The notes below the pieces were generated by a model. That model had not been told where the DNA came from. It was given only the letters and a program-made list of their open reading frames with translations, and did not search any database. The translations under genes were made by a program, and so were the position numbers. 64,000 nucleotides of DNA from Paraburkholderia bryophila (GTDB taxonomy: Bacteria > Pseudomonadota > Gammaproteobacteria > Burkholderiales > Burkholderiaceae): positions 2,222,001-2,286,000 of the forward strand of contig NZ_JACCAS010000002.1 of NCBI RefSeq assembly GCF_013409255.1, read 5' to 3'. This document shows, in pieces, positions 27,403-34,753 of this stretch. The stretch's first letter is position 1, and each line of letters starts with the position of its first letter.

Positions 27403-28479
27403 TCACGCGGGCACCACGATCGTGTCCTGGGGATCGAGCGTGACGCTCATCTGCGCGCCCGGCTGCGGAATCCGGCGGCGCGCGTCATGGCCGCCGGGTT
27501 GTCGCAGACTGATGGCGGTGCCGTCGGCGAGCGCGGCGAACACGCGCAGGCTCTCGCCCTGATACAGCACCTCGGTGACGCGGCACGACAGCCGGTTGAC
27601 GCCGTCGTGTGCGCCGTCCCCGTCGATGACGAGTTTTTCGGTCTGCACCGCGAGCAGCAGCTTGTCGCCGCGCGGCAGCGGGTGAGCAGTGCGCAGCAGG
27701 GTCTCGCCGAGACGCACGGCGTCCGTGCCGGCGCGTGTCACGTCGAGCAGCGTCGCCTCGCCGATAAAGCTCGCGACGAACGCATCGCACGGGCGGTCAT
27801 AGAGTCGCTCGGGCGTGTCGATCTGCACCAGCCGGCCGTTCTTCAGCACGGCGACGCGGTCGCTCATGGTGAGCGCCTCGCGCTGGTCGTGCGTGACGTA
27901 GACGATCGTCGCGCCGAGCTTGCGATGCAGTCTGCGCAGTTCGATCTGCATGGTTTCGCGCAACTGCTTGTCGAGCGCGGAGAGCGGTTCGTCCATCAGG
28001 ATCAGTTGCGGCTCGAAGACCATCGCGCGGGCGAGCGCCACGCGCTGACGCTGGCCGCCCGACAACTGGGCGATGCCGCGATTCTCGTAGCCGGCCAGTT
28101 CGACCATCGCGAGCGCGTCGGCGACTTTCTTCGCCCACGTCGCTTTGGGTTGACGGCGCGCGCGCAAGGGAAACGCGACGTTCTCGCCGACGCTCATATG
28201 CGGAAACAGCGCGTAGTTCTGAAACACGATGCCGATGTCCCGCTTGTGCGGCGGCGCGAATGTAATGTCGCGCTCGCCGACCCAGACCGTGCCGGAGCTG
28301 GGCTGCACGAAGCCGCCGAGAATGCCGAGCAGCGTTGTCTTGCCCGATCCCGAGGGCCCGAGCAGCGAGACGAATTCTCCCGGCGCGATCTCGAGCGATA
28401 CGTCGTCGAGGGCCACGACCGGGCCATAGCGCTTCGCTGCCGATCGGATCGAAACACCTGTTTTCGCTCGTGCGTCCAT
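27403..28479 (-). CDS. ABC transporter ATP-binding protein (PotA-like)
   Basis: This 358-residue ATPase has Walker A GPSGSGKTT (41-49), the signature LSGGQRQRVALARA, Walker B LILMDEPLSALD, the H-loop in YVTHDQREAL, and a C-terminal TOBE domain. It energises the two permeases encoded downstream. It is the first gene of the minus-strand operon, with a good promoter 40-65 bp upstream. The 94-bp spacer to the HAD gene has a small GGCCC/GGGCC hairpin. Confidence 0.94.
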   Translation of the reverse strand: MDARAKTGVSIRSAAKRYGPVVALDDVSLEIAPGEFVSLLGPSGSGKTTLLGILGGFVQPSSGTVWVGERDITFAPPHKRDIGIVFQNYALFPHMSVGENVAFPLRARRQPKATWAKKVADALAMVELAGYENRGIAQLSGGQRQRVALARAMVFEPQLILMDEPLSALDKQLRETMQIELRRLHRKLGATIVYVTHDQREALTMSDRVAVLKNGRLVQIDTPERLYDRPCDAFVASFIGEATLLDVTRAGTDAVRLGETLLRTAHPLPRGDKLLLAVQTEKLVIDGDGAHDGVNRLSCRVTEVLYQGESLRVFAALADGTAISLRQPGGHDARRRIPQPGAQMSVTLDPQDTIVVPA

Positions 28480-28516
28480 GACGTTCTGTCTCGCTGTAAA
28501 AGCCTGCGTTAGGGAA

Positions 28517-28545
28517 AATATAGGCCGCGTCATTTTTGGCGGCAA
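28517..28545 (-). promoter_or_regulatory. Sigma-70 promoter of the ABC/HAD/oxidoreductase operon
   Basis: On the minus strand TTGCCG (28545-28540), 17 bases, then TATATT (28522-28517). The spacing and both boxes are very close to the promoter of the solute-binding protein gene at 19107. Confidence 0.6.
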
Positions 28546-28558
28546 TTCCCAAATTGTT
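28539..28558 (-). promoter_or_regulatory. Presumed regulator site shared with the binding-protein promoter (copy 2)
   Basis: AACAATTTGGGAATTGCCGC on the minus strand contains the dyad CAATT-N4-AATTG and overlaps the -35 box. It matches the element at 19094-19113 at 15 of 20 positions. It lies 22 bp before the divergent LysR start, so it could serve both activation of the operon and autoregulation. Confidence 0.5.
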
Positions 28559-28580
28559 GGAGAAGGCATAACATCAAGTC

Positions 28581-29549
28581 ATGCCTAATCTCCGTAAAAA
28601 ACTGCCGAGCGCCAATGCGCTGTTCGTGTTCGAAGCTGCAGCGCGTTGCGGCAACTTCACGCGCGCGGCGCAGGAACTTTACGTCAGTCAGCCGGCGGTG
28701 AGCCGCATGCTCGCGCGTATGGAAGACCATCTCGGCGTGCGTCTTTTCGAGCGGGTGCGCGGCGGTATCGAGTTGACCGAGAACGGCAGGATTCTTTACC
28801 GGAAGATCTCCGAGGGCTTCAACGGTATAGAAGGCGCGATCCGCGAGATCGAGGCGCGCGCAACCGGTGTCGAGTCGGTCACGCTGTCGGTGTCCACGGC
28901 CTTCACGACGCACTGGCTGATGCCGCGCATGAACCGGCTGAATCAGGCGTTTCCGAACGTCGACTTGCGGTATCAGCTGATCTCGGGGCGCATTGGCGGA
29001 CCGCTCGTCGACGTCGATCTGGGCATGCGTTTTCTGCGCGAAGACGAGATCGGTGAGAACAGCGTGCTGGTCATGCCGGAGACGCTGTTGCCGGTGTGCA
29101 ATCGCCACTACCACGACACGGCGGCGACCGAAGCGGGCCGCGAGCACGGCGACACCGTGATCGTGATGGACGACGGCGAACGCGGCTGGCATGACCGCTT
29201 CTCGGCCTTCGCGGTACATGGGCGGCATGCCGCGAGCATGTTGAGTTTCAACGACTACGCGATCGTCGTGCAGGCGGCCCTGCTTGGTCAGGGCGTCGCG
29301 CTCGGCTGGCTCAATGTGGTGTCGCATTGGCTGCTGGAGGGCGCGCTGCAGCCGGCCGAACAGGAATTGATCGTCACGAACCGGCGCTGCTGTCTGGTGT
29401 GGCCGGAGAACCGCGCGTTGCCGCCTGCGGCGGCGCAGGTGCGCGACTGGATCGTCGAGGAGACCCGCGCCGACGTGCGCAAGGTCGATCGCACGTATCC
29501 GCAATTGGGGCTGCGGCGTTCGCTCGCGGGCGCGGGACTCGCAATCTAG
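28581..29549 (+). CDS. LysR-family (GcvA-like) regulator of the ABC/amine cluster
   Basis: This 322-residue protein has an N-terminal LysR helix-turn-helix (CGNFTRAAQELYVSQPAVSR) and an effector domain with the GcvA-like STAFTTHWLMPRM motif. It is divergent from the ABC ATPase operon across 101 bp, and a dyad overlapping the operon's -35 box lies between them. It is therefore the likely regulator of the importer and, given the matching site at 19094, of the binding protein too. The effector is unknown. Confidence 0.92.
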   Translation: MPNLRKKLPSANALFVFEAAARCGNFTRAAQELYVSQPAVSRMLARMEDHLGVRLFERVRGGIELTENGRILYRKISEGFNGIEGAIREIEARATGVESVTLSVSTAFTTHWLMPRMNRLNQAFPNVDLRYQLISGRIGGPLVDVDLGMRFLREDEIGENSVLVMPETLLPVCNRHYHDTAATEAGREHGDTVIVMDDGERGWHDRFSAFAVHGRHAASMLSFNDYAIVVQAALLGQGVALGWLNVVSHWLLEGALQPAEQELIVTNRRCCLVWPENRALPPAAAQVRDWIVEETRADVRKVDRTYPQLGLRRSLAGAGLAI

Positions 29550-29563
29550 GGGCCGCAGTCGCG

Positions 29564-30712
29564 TCACGCATGCAACACCAGCTTCTGCACCCGCCAGTTC
29601 AATAGTTCGGCCACGAACAACACGTTCTCCGACGGGCACGCCATCTGATGAATCCAGCCGAACTGCTTCAACTGTTTGCCGGATTGACCGAGCACGCCGA
29701 GCACTTTCCCGTCGAGCGTCATCTTGTAGATACGGCCCGGATAACCGTCGGCGCTATACAGCACCTGATTCGGTCCCGGTGAAATGCAGATCGCCCACGG
29801 TGCGCCCGGCGCAAACGTGCCGGCCGCGAAGGTGGCTTCGTCCGGCATGTTGCCGATCGCCGGACGCGCGCCCGGCGGCACCGGCACGTCGATCGTGAAT
29901 TGCCGCAGGAACGTGCCTTCGGTATCGAACACCTGAATGCGCCGGTTGCTGCGGTCGGCCACGTAGATGTTGTCGTGCGCGTCGAGCGCGATGCTGTGCG
30001 GCGTATGAAACTGTCCCGGACCGGTGCCGCGCTCGCCCCATGATTTGAGCCAGTTGCCGTCGCGATCCACTTTGGCGACGCGCGAGTTGATATAGCCGTC
30101 GCTGATGTACGTATTGCCCGCCACGTCCCACGCAACGTCCGTCACCTGGCGGAAGCGTCCGTCTTCGGCGGGCAGGGGCGGGTTAGGGTGTTTGAGCGGC
30201 GCGGTGTCTTCGTCGGCGGCTTCCTGCTTGCGGCCGAATACCATCGCGACGCGGCCGTCCGGAGTGAATTTGATCACCATGTCGGAGCCTTTGTCCGTCA
30301 CCCAGATATTGTCTTGCCGGTCGATCTTGACCGTATGCGCGAACGACCACGCGTACAGATTGCGTCCTATCTCGCGAACGAAACGGCCGTCGGGCGCGAA
30401 CTCCAGCAATTGCGCCGCTGCCGCGCCATAGGCTGGTCCGTGGGTGTTGCCGCGCGACAGCACGAAGATATGTCCATGCGAGTTGAGCGCGATGCCGGAG
30501 CATTCGCCGAAATACGTGTCTTTAGGCAAATGAACGGGATTGGCAATCGAGTCGTAAGGAATCGCGGGTGCGGATTGGGTGTCCGCGAAGGCGGATGGCA
30601 TGGCGAGACCGGCAGCGGTGCCGGCGATCAGGTTCAGGAACGTACGGCGACTGATTGCGCGATGTTCCGCGCTGCCGCAGCAAGGGCACAACGACCCATA
30701 TTGTTCGTTCAT
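29564..30712 (-). CDS. Tat-exported NHL-repeat beta-propeller protein
   Basis: This 382-residue protein has a twin-arginine signal (SRRTFLNLIAGTAAGLA, RR at 22-23) and then six NHL-type repeats such as FHTPHSIALDAHDNIYVADR and NRRIQVFDTEG. It folds as a six-bladed propeller in the periplasm. NHL proteins of this type include peptidyl-hydroxyglycine amidating lyase relatives and carbohydrate- or metabolite-binding propellers. Unusually, three cysteines (C9, C11, C12) precede the twin arginines in a CPCCGS motif. It converges with the LysR gene 14 bp away and is otherwise alone. The function is unknown. Confidence 0.85.
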   Translation of the reverse strand: MNEQYGSLCPCCGSAEHRAISRRTFLNLIAGTAAGLAMPSAFADTQSAPAIPYDSIANPVHLPKDTYFGECSGIALNSHGHIFVLSRGNTHGPAYGAAAAQLLEFAPDGRFVREIGRNLYAWSFAHTVKIDRQDNIWVTDKGSDMVIKFTPDGRVAMVFGRKQEAADEDTAPLKHPNPPLPAEDGRFRQVTDVAWDVAGNTYISDGYINSRVAKVDRDGNWLKSWGERGTGPGQFHTPHSIALDAHDNIYVADRSNRRIQVFDTEGTFLRQFTIDVPVPPGARPAIGNMPDEATFAAGTFAPGAPWAICISPGPNQVLYSADGYPGRIYKMTLDGKVLGVLGQSGKQLKQFGWIHQMACPSENVLFVAELLNWRVQKLVLHA

Positions 30713-30835
30713 CTTCTGTCTCCGGTGGGCACGCTGATTCGGGTCCCATGCGCGATAGTCGTATCAGGCACACGTCATGTGCCGAACGTACAGAAGCAAT
30801 CCTAGTTCACAAAGCGCTTAATGGCTAAGTCGTCT

Positions 30836-31444
30836 TTACGCCATGGCCCCCGCTTGCCGCGCGTCCTTGTTCTGCGCGACGATCAACGCCAGCGACGAAG
30901 CCAGAATCGCTTTCGCGAGCTTGTCTTCGTCGACCGCGCGCGCCAGCGTGACCGCGCCGACAATCGTCGCGACGATGCCGAGCGCCATGCTCTCGCTGGG
31001 ACCCGCCAGGGTTTTGGCGATCTGCGACGTCAGCGAGTGGACGTACTGGGTCAAACGGTCCCGGACTTCCGGACTCGCATGGCGGGCTTCGCCGGCCAGC
31101 GAGCACAACGCGCAACCGTTGCCGGGATCCTTGACGTGGCGATCGCTGAGAAACAATTCCGCCACGGCCTGCAATGGGTCTTTCGCTTTGGCCCCGCCTT
31201 TACCCGACGCCGTGTTGAGTGCCGCGATGCGCTGCCGGCTCTGAGCGACCGCGTATTCCAGCGCCTCGACGATCAACGCGTCGCGCGAAGAAAAATGCCC
31301 GTAGAACGCGCCATGCGTGAGCCCGGCGCGCCGCATGCAATCCGCCACGCCGAGCGCCTCGATCCCGTCTTCACGGATTTGCCGCGACGCTGTTTCCAGC
31401 ACACGCTGCCGGCTTTCCGCCTTCTGTGCCTGCGAGTAGCCCAT
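30836..31444 (-). CDS. TetR-family repressor
   Basis: This 202-residue protein has a TetR helix-turn-helix (ALGVADCMRRAGLTHGAFYG, then HFSSRDALI) and a helical ligand domain. The ATG at 31444 gives the normal family N-terminus; the open frame continues upstream to 31534 through the promoter region. It is divergent from an SDR gene and should repress it and itself through the repeated elements at 31468-31516. Confidence 0.92.
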   Translation of the reverse strand: MGYSQAQKAESRQRVLETASRQIREDGIEALGVADCMRRAGLTHGAFYGHFSSRDALIVEALEYAVAQSRQRIAALNTASGKGGAKAKDPLQAVAELFLSDRHVKDPGNGCALCSLAGEARHASPEVRDRLTQYVHSLTSQIAKTLAGPSESMALGIVATIVGAVTLARAVDEDKLAKAILASSLALIVAQNKDARQAGAMA

Positions 31445-31459
31445 TTCGTTCACCGCCTC

Positions 31460-31487
31460 TTGACAATCTGCATGACGAGCATAATAC
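31460..31487 (+). promoter_or_regulatory. Promoter of the SDR gene
   Basis: TTGACA (31460-31465), a 16-base spacer and TAATAC (31482-31487) form a strong sigma-70 promoter pointing toward the SDR gene, with a leader of about 150 bases. The repeat element GCATGACGA falls inside the spacer. Confidence 0.55.
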
Positions 31488-31516
31488 TGAAAATGTGCAT
31501 GACGATCAACATGCAG
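31468..31516. promoter_or_regulatory. Candidate TetR operator repeats
   Basis: The 9-mer GCATGACGA occurs at 31470-31478 and again at 31497-31505. CTGCATG at 31468-31474 is mirrored by CATGCAG at 31510-31516, and the second half contains GCATG-N8-CATGC. The elements overlap and follow the SDR promoter, an ideal position for repression by the divergent TetR protein. Confidence 0.45.
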
Positions 31517-31642
31517 AATGGTCTGATGAGACATCGTCGGGATGTCTGTTTATTTGCGGCGGTGTTCGGCCGCTTAACCGTTTTCGGGTGTCGCGCGGCC
31601 ATCGCTCTGGCTGGGCCGGCGGCGCCATGAAGGAGAAAGATG

Positions 31643-32419
31643 ATGCGTTTCACGGGAAAGACAGCGTTGGTCACGGGTGGCAATAGCGGCATTGGTTTCG
31701 TCACGGCAAAGCTGATGATTGCCGAAGGCGCACGCGTGGTGATTACCGGCCGCGATCGCGCGAAGCTGGACCAGGCGGTCGCCGAGCTAGGCGAAAACGC
31801 ACTAGGCGTGCAGGCCAATCTCGACGACGAAGCGGCCATCGGCACGCTATTCGAACGGATCGGCAGCGCGTACGGTTCGCTCGACATTGTCTTCGCGAAC
31901 GCCGGCATTTCAGGGCCGACGCCGCTCGGCGGCACATCGGCCGCCGCATTCGAGGCGATTCTGCGCACCAACCTGACCGCGGTCTTTCTGACGGTGCAGG
32001 CCGCGCTGCCGCTGATGAGCGCCGGCGGTGCGATCGTCCTGAACGGTTCGGTGATGCGCGAACTCGGCTCGCCGGGCTCGGCGGCTTATTCCGCGACCAA
32101 GGCGGGCATTACGGGCATGGCGAAAGTCTTCGCAACCGAACTGGTGCAACGCGGCATTCGCGTGAATACCGTGATTCCGGGCGGCACGCGCACACCGATC
32201 TGGACGCGCGGCGCGCGTGAGGGCGCCACGCTCGACGGTACTGAAGAGGCGCTCGCACCGCGTATTCCGTTTGGCCGCCTGGCCACGCCGGAAGAAGTCG
32301 CGGCGGCGGTGCTGTTCCTCGCGTCGAACGACGCTTCGGGAATGACGGGCGCGGAGATTGTCGTGGATGGTGGCACGACTGGCGCACCTTGGGGCTCGGC
32401 GCTGTTTCGTCAGGGGTGA
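31643..32419 (+). CDS. Short-chain dehydrogenase/reductase
   Basis: This 258-residue classical SDR has the cofactor motif TGGNSGIGFVTAKL, the structural NAG motif (FANAGISG), and the catalytic Tyr-Lys in AYSATKAGITG. Two ATGs stand in tandem; AAGGAG is 7 bases from the second (31643) and 4 from the first (31640), so I use 31643. It probably reduces or oxidises a xenobiotic or quinone-like carbonyl compound sensed by the divergent TetR protein. This role is inference. Confidence 0.9.
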   Translation: MRFTGKTALVTGGNSGIGFVTAKLMIAEGARVVITGRDRAKLDQAVAELGENALGVQANLDDEAAIGTLFERIGSAYGSLDIVFANAGISGPTPLGGTSAAAFEAILRTNLTAVFLTVQAALPLMSAGGAIVLNGSVMRELGSPGSAAYSATKAGITGMAKVFATELVQRGIRVNTVIPGGTRTPIWTRGAREGATLDGTEEALAPRIPFGRLATPEEVAAAVLFLASNDASGMTGAEIVVDGGTTGAPWGSALFRQG

Positions 32420-32426
32420 TGCGCGG

Positions 32427-33365
32427 CTAGCGGGTGCCGTTTCCCCACGCTAGCGGCTTCACTTCACGGCGCAGTTCTTCGAACAGCCAGTCGCGGAACA
32501 CCTTCACCGTAGCGTTCCGGCTTTTCTCCGGCGTCGTGACGAAGTGAAAGAACAGCCCCGTTGCAACTTCGGGGCCGAACGGGATCATCAGGCGTTCGTT
32601 GCGCACGTCCGGCGCAGCCAGTACGCGCCGGCCCAACACGACGCCCGTGCCTTCGGCCGCGGCCTGGAGCGCGTGATCCGCGTGATTGAAAAACAGGCCG
32701 CGCGTGGCATCGCCTTTCAGGCCCGCCTGCTTGAACCACTCCGACCAGCCGGTAGCGGCCGGGTCGACCATTCGCAGCGACTCGTCGTGAATCAGGGGGA
32801 CGTGCGCGAGATCGGCGGGGGTGAGGGGCTTGCCGTCCGCGTTACGCAACGCGGGGCTGCACATCGGCGCCACGGATTCCTCGATCAGGCGTTCGACATG
32901 CAAGCCCGCGGTGTCGATGCGGCCGAAGCGGATCGCCACGTCCACGCCTTCCTTGACGAAATCGCATAGCGCCAGCGAAGCCGACACGCGCGTCTTGATG
33001 CCGGGGTGCAATTCGGTGAAAGCCGACAGACGCGGCACGAGCCATTTGGTCGTGAAGGCCGGGCCCGCCGTAATGACCAGCCGCTGGGATTCCTGGCTCG
33101 TGTCGACCCAGGTCATGGCGCGCGTCAGATGCGTGAAGCCCAGCGTGACTTCCTGAAAACAGCGTTTGCCGTGTTCGGTCAATTCGATCGTGCGATTCGA
33201 GCGGCAAAACAGCTCGATGCCGAGGTATTCCTCGATGCTGCGGATCTGATGGCTGATCGCCGCGGGCGTGACGCACAGTTCTTCCGCGGCGTTCTTGAAG
33301 CTCATATGCCGTGCGGCGGCTTCGAAAGCGCGAAGTGCGTTCAACGGCGGCAAGCGATATTTCAT
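32427..33365 (-). CDS. LysR-family (GcvA-like) regulator divergent from lrgAB
   Basis: This 312-residue LysR protein has the GcvA-type start LPPLNALRAFEAAARHMSFK, a helix-turn-helix AAEELCVTPAAISHQIRSIE and the ITAGPAFTTKWLVPRL motif at the start of the effector domain. It faces the lrgAB pair across 239 bp, which contains a T-N11-A dyad at 33416-33432. This makes it the likely regulator of lrgAB, in place of the CidR-type regulator usually seen. It ends 7 bp after the SDR stop, in a convergent arrangement. Confidence 0.92.
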   Translation of the reverse strand: MKYRLPPLNALRAFEAAARHMSFKNAAEELCVTPAAISHQIRSIEEYLGIELFCRSNRTIELTEHGKRCFQEVTLGFTHLTRAMTWVDTSQESQRLVITAGPAFTTKWLVPRLSAFTELHPGIKTRVSASLALCDFVKEGVDVAIRFGRIDTAGLHVERLIEESVAPMCSPALRNADGKPLTPADLAHVPLIHDESLRMVDPAATGWSEWFKQAGLKGDATRGLFFNHADHALQAAAEGTGVVLGRRVLAAPDVRNERLMIPFGPEVATGLFFHFVTTPEKSRNATVKVFRDWLFEELRREVKPLAWGNGTR

Positions 33366-33415
33366 CGAATTCGGACGGTGGCCAAAGTAAAGCGCGAACA
33401 GCGATTATTCACCGA

Positions 33416-33432
33416 TTTGTCCGCATGACAAA
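33416..33432. promoter_or_regulatory. LysR-box-like dyad between LysR and lrgA
   Basis: TTTGTC (33416-33421), CGCAT, GACAAA (33427-33432) is a perfect 6-bp dyad that contains a T-N11-A frame, the LysR consensus. It lies 51 bp before the LysR start and about 170 bp before lrgA. Confidence 0.45.
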
Positions 33433-33604
33433 GCGAAAAGCCTTTCGGGTATAGCGCGGCTCATGCCGGCTTATGCCGGCTCACCCGACACAAACAAAAC
33501 TAATCCGAGCTTGCGAAATGCTCGCTTTTCGCGTTGACCGGCCGATGTCACAGTGCTGAGGTCCGGCGCCACCCGTGCGCCGTCTTCGATAAAGCGCTCT
33601 GATC

Positions 33605-34000
33605 ATGTTCGGTTTCGCCTTCTTCATTGCCATGTATCTGGTCGGCAACGACCTGTCGACGCGTTTCGCGCTGCCGGTCCCCGGACCGATCATCGGACTG
33701 GGTCTGGTGTTCGCGCTGCTGGTCGTGCGCGGCAAGGTAGATGCCCCACTCAAAGGGCCGGCCGACACGTTGCTGCGCTACCTTGCATTGATGCTGGTGC
33801 CGACCTGCGTCGGCGTGGTCGAACTGATTCATCGTGTGCCGTCCGGCATCCCTGGACTCGCCTGCGTGCTGGTGCTCGCGCTGGTGGGCGGCAGTCTCGC
33901 CACGGCCTGGATCGCCAACGCACTGCTGGGTCACGGCGACGTTGGCGTTGGCGTTGACACCGCCGCCGATCCGCTTGCGTCATCCGTTCCACAACGCTAG
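33605..34000 (+). CDS. lrgA: CidA/LrgA-family holin-like membrane protein
   Basis: This 131-residue protein has four predicted helices and the LrgA/CidA hallmark LPVPGPIIGLGLVFALL near the start. LrgA-type proteins are holin-like membrane proteins that, with LrgB, influence autolysis or transport of pyruvate and related metabolites. The gene precedes lrgB by 9 bp, a two-gene operon. The ribosome site is weak. Confidence 0.9.
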   Translation: MFGFAFFIAMYLVGNDLSTRFALPVPGPIIGLGLVFALLVVRGKVDAPLKGPADTLLRYLALMLVPTCVGVVELIHRVPSGIPGLACVLVLALVGGSLATAWIANALLGHGDVGVGVDTAADPLASSVPQR

Positions 34001-34009
34001 AGGCTGGAC

Positions 34010-34699
34010 ATGACGACCGCCACGATTTCTCTGGGCTTCATCGCGCTAACCATTGCCGCCTATTCGGCCGGCAACTGGCTATATCTGCGCTCGGGAAAAC
34101 TGCCCGTGCTGCAACCGGTGCTGATCGCCACCAGTGTACTGGTGGTCGCGCTGCTGAGCGCCGGGCTGCCGTATAGCCGGTATTTCGAGGCCACCGCGCC
34201 GTTGCACGACCTGCTCGGGTCAGCCGTGGTCGCGCTGGCCGTGCCGCTTTACGAGAACGTCCACAAGGCGCGAGGGGCGCTGTGGCGGATTGCGTTCGCG
34301 ACCTTGCTTGGCGGCGTGACGGTGACGGGCAGCGCGTTGCTGCTCGGGCGCGGCTTCGGGTTGAGTCCGCTGATGGAGCGGGCGCTCAGCACCAAATCGC
34401 TGACCACGCCGATTGCTTTATCGGTGGCGGGCAAAATCGGCGGGTCCGTGCCGCTGACGATTCTCGGCGTGTTCGTCACGGGGCTGGTTGGTGTGACGTT
34501 GACGCCGTTCCTGCTCAAGACGCTTCGTATCGACGATCCGGCGGTGAAGGGCTTCACGCTGGGTTTGACGTCACACACCTTCGGTATTACGCGTGCGCTC
34601 GAGTTCGGCTCGGAAGCCGTGGCCTTCGCCACGCTCGGCATGGTGCTGATGGGCTGCGCGTCGGCGGTGCTGTTGCCGGTGATTTTCCGCTTGCTGTGA
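34010..34699 (+). CDS. lrgB: LrgB-family membrane protein
   Basis: This 229-residue protein of the LrgB/CidB family has about six hydrophobic helices and the conserved segments KSLTTPIALSVAGKIGG and FTLGLTSHTFGITRALEFG. It is encoded directly after lrgA, as in most genomes. Plant and bacterial relatives transport glycolate, glycerate or pyruvate, so export or uptake of a short hydroxy- or oxo-acid is an alternative to an autolysis role. Confidence 0.93.
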   Translation: MTTATISLGFIALTIAAYSAGNWLYLRSGKLPVLQPVLIATSVLVVALLSAGLPYSRYFEATAPLHDLLGSAVVALAVPLYENVHKARGALWRIAFATLLGGVTVTGSALLLGRGFGLSPLMERALSTKSLTTPIALSVAGKIGGSVPLTILGVFVTGLVGVTLTPFLLKTLRIDDPAVKGFTLGLTSHTFGITRALEFGSEAVAFATLGMVLMGCASAVLLPVIFRLL

Positions 34700-34753
34700 G
34701 CGGATCAGGACAGCAGCGCATGGGCGACGCACCGCGTCCGTCTTCGTCCCCGT

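Noticed and set aside
33461..33480. Two adjacent copies of a TNATGCCGGC 10-mer
   Set aside because: Only two short copies in a GC-rich spacer and no link to a promoter or known site; probably chance.
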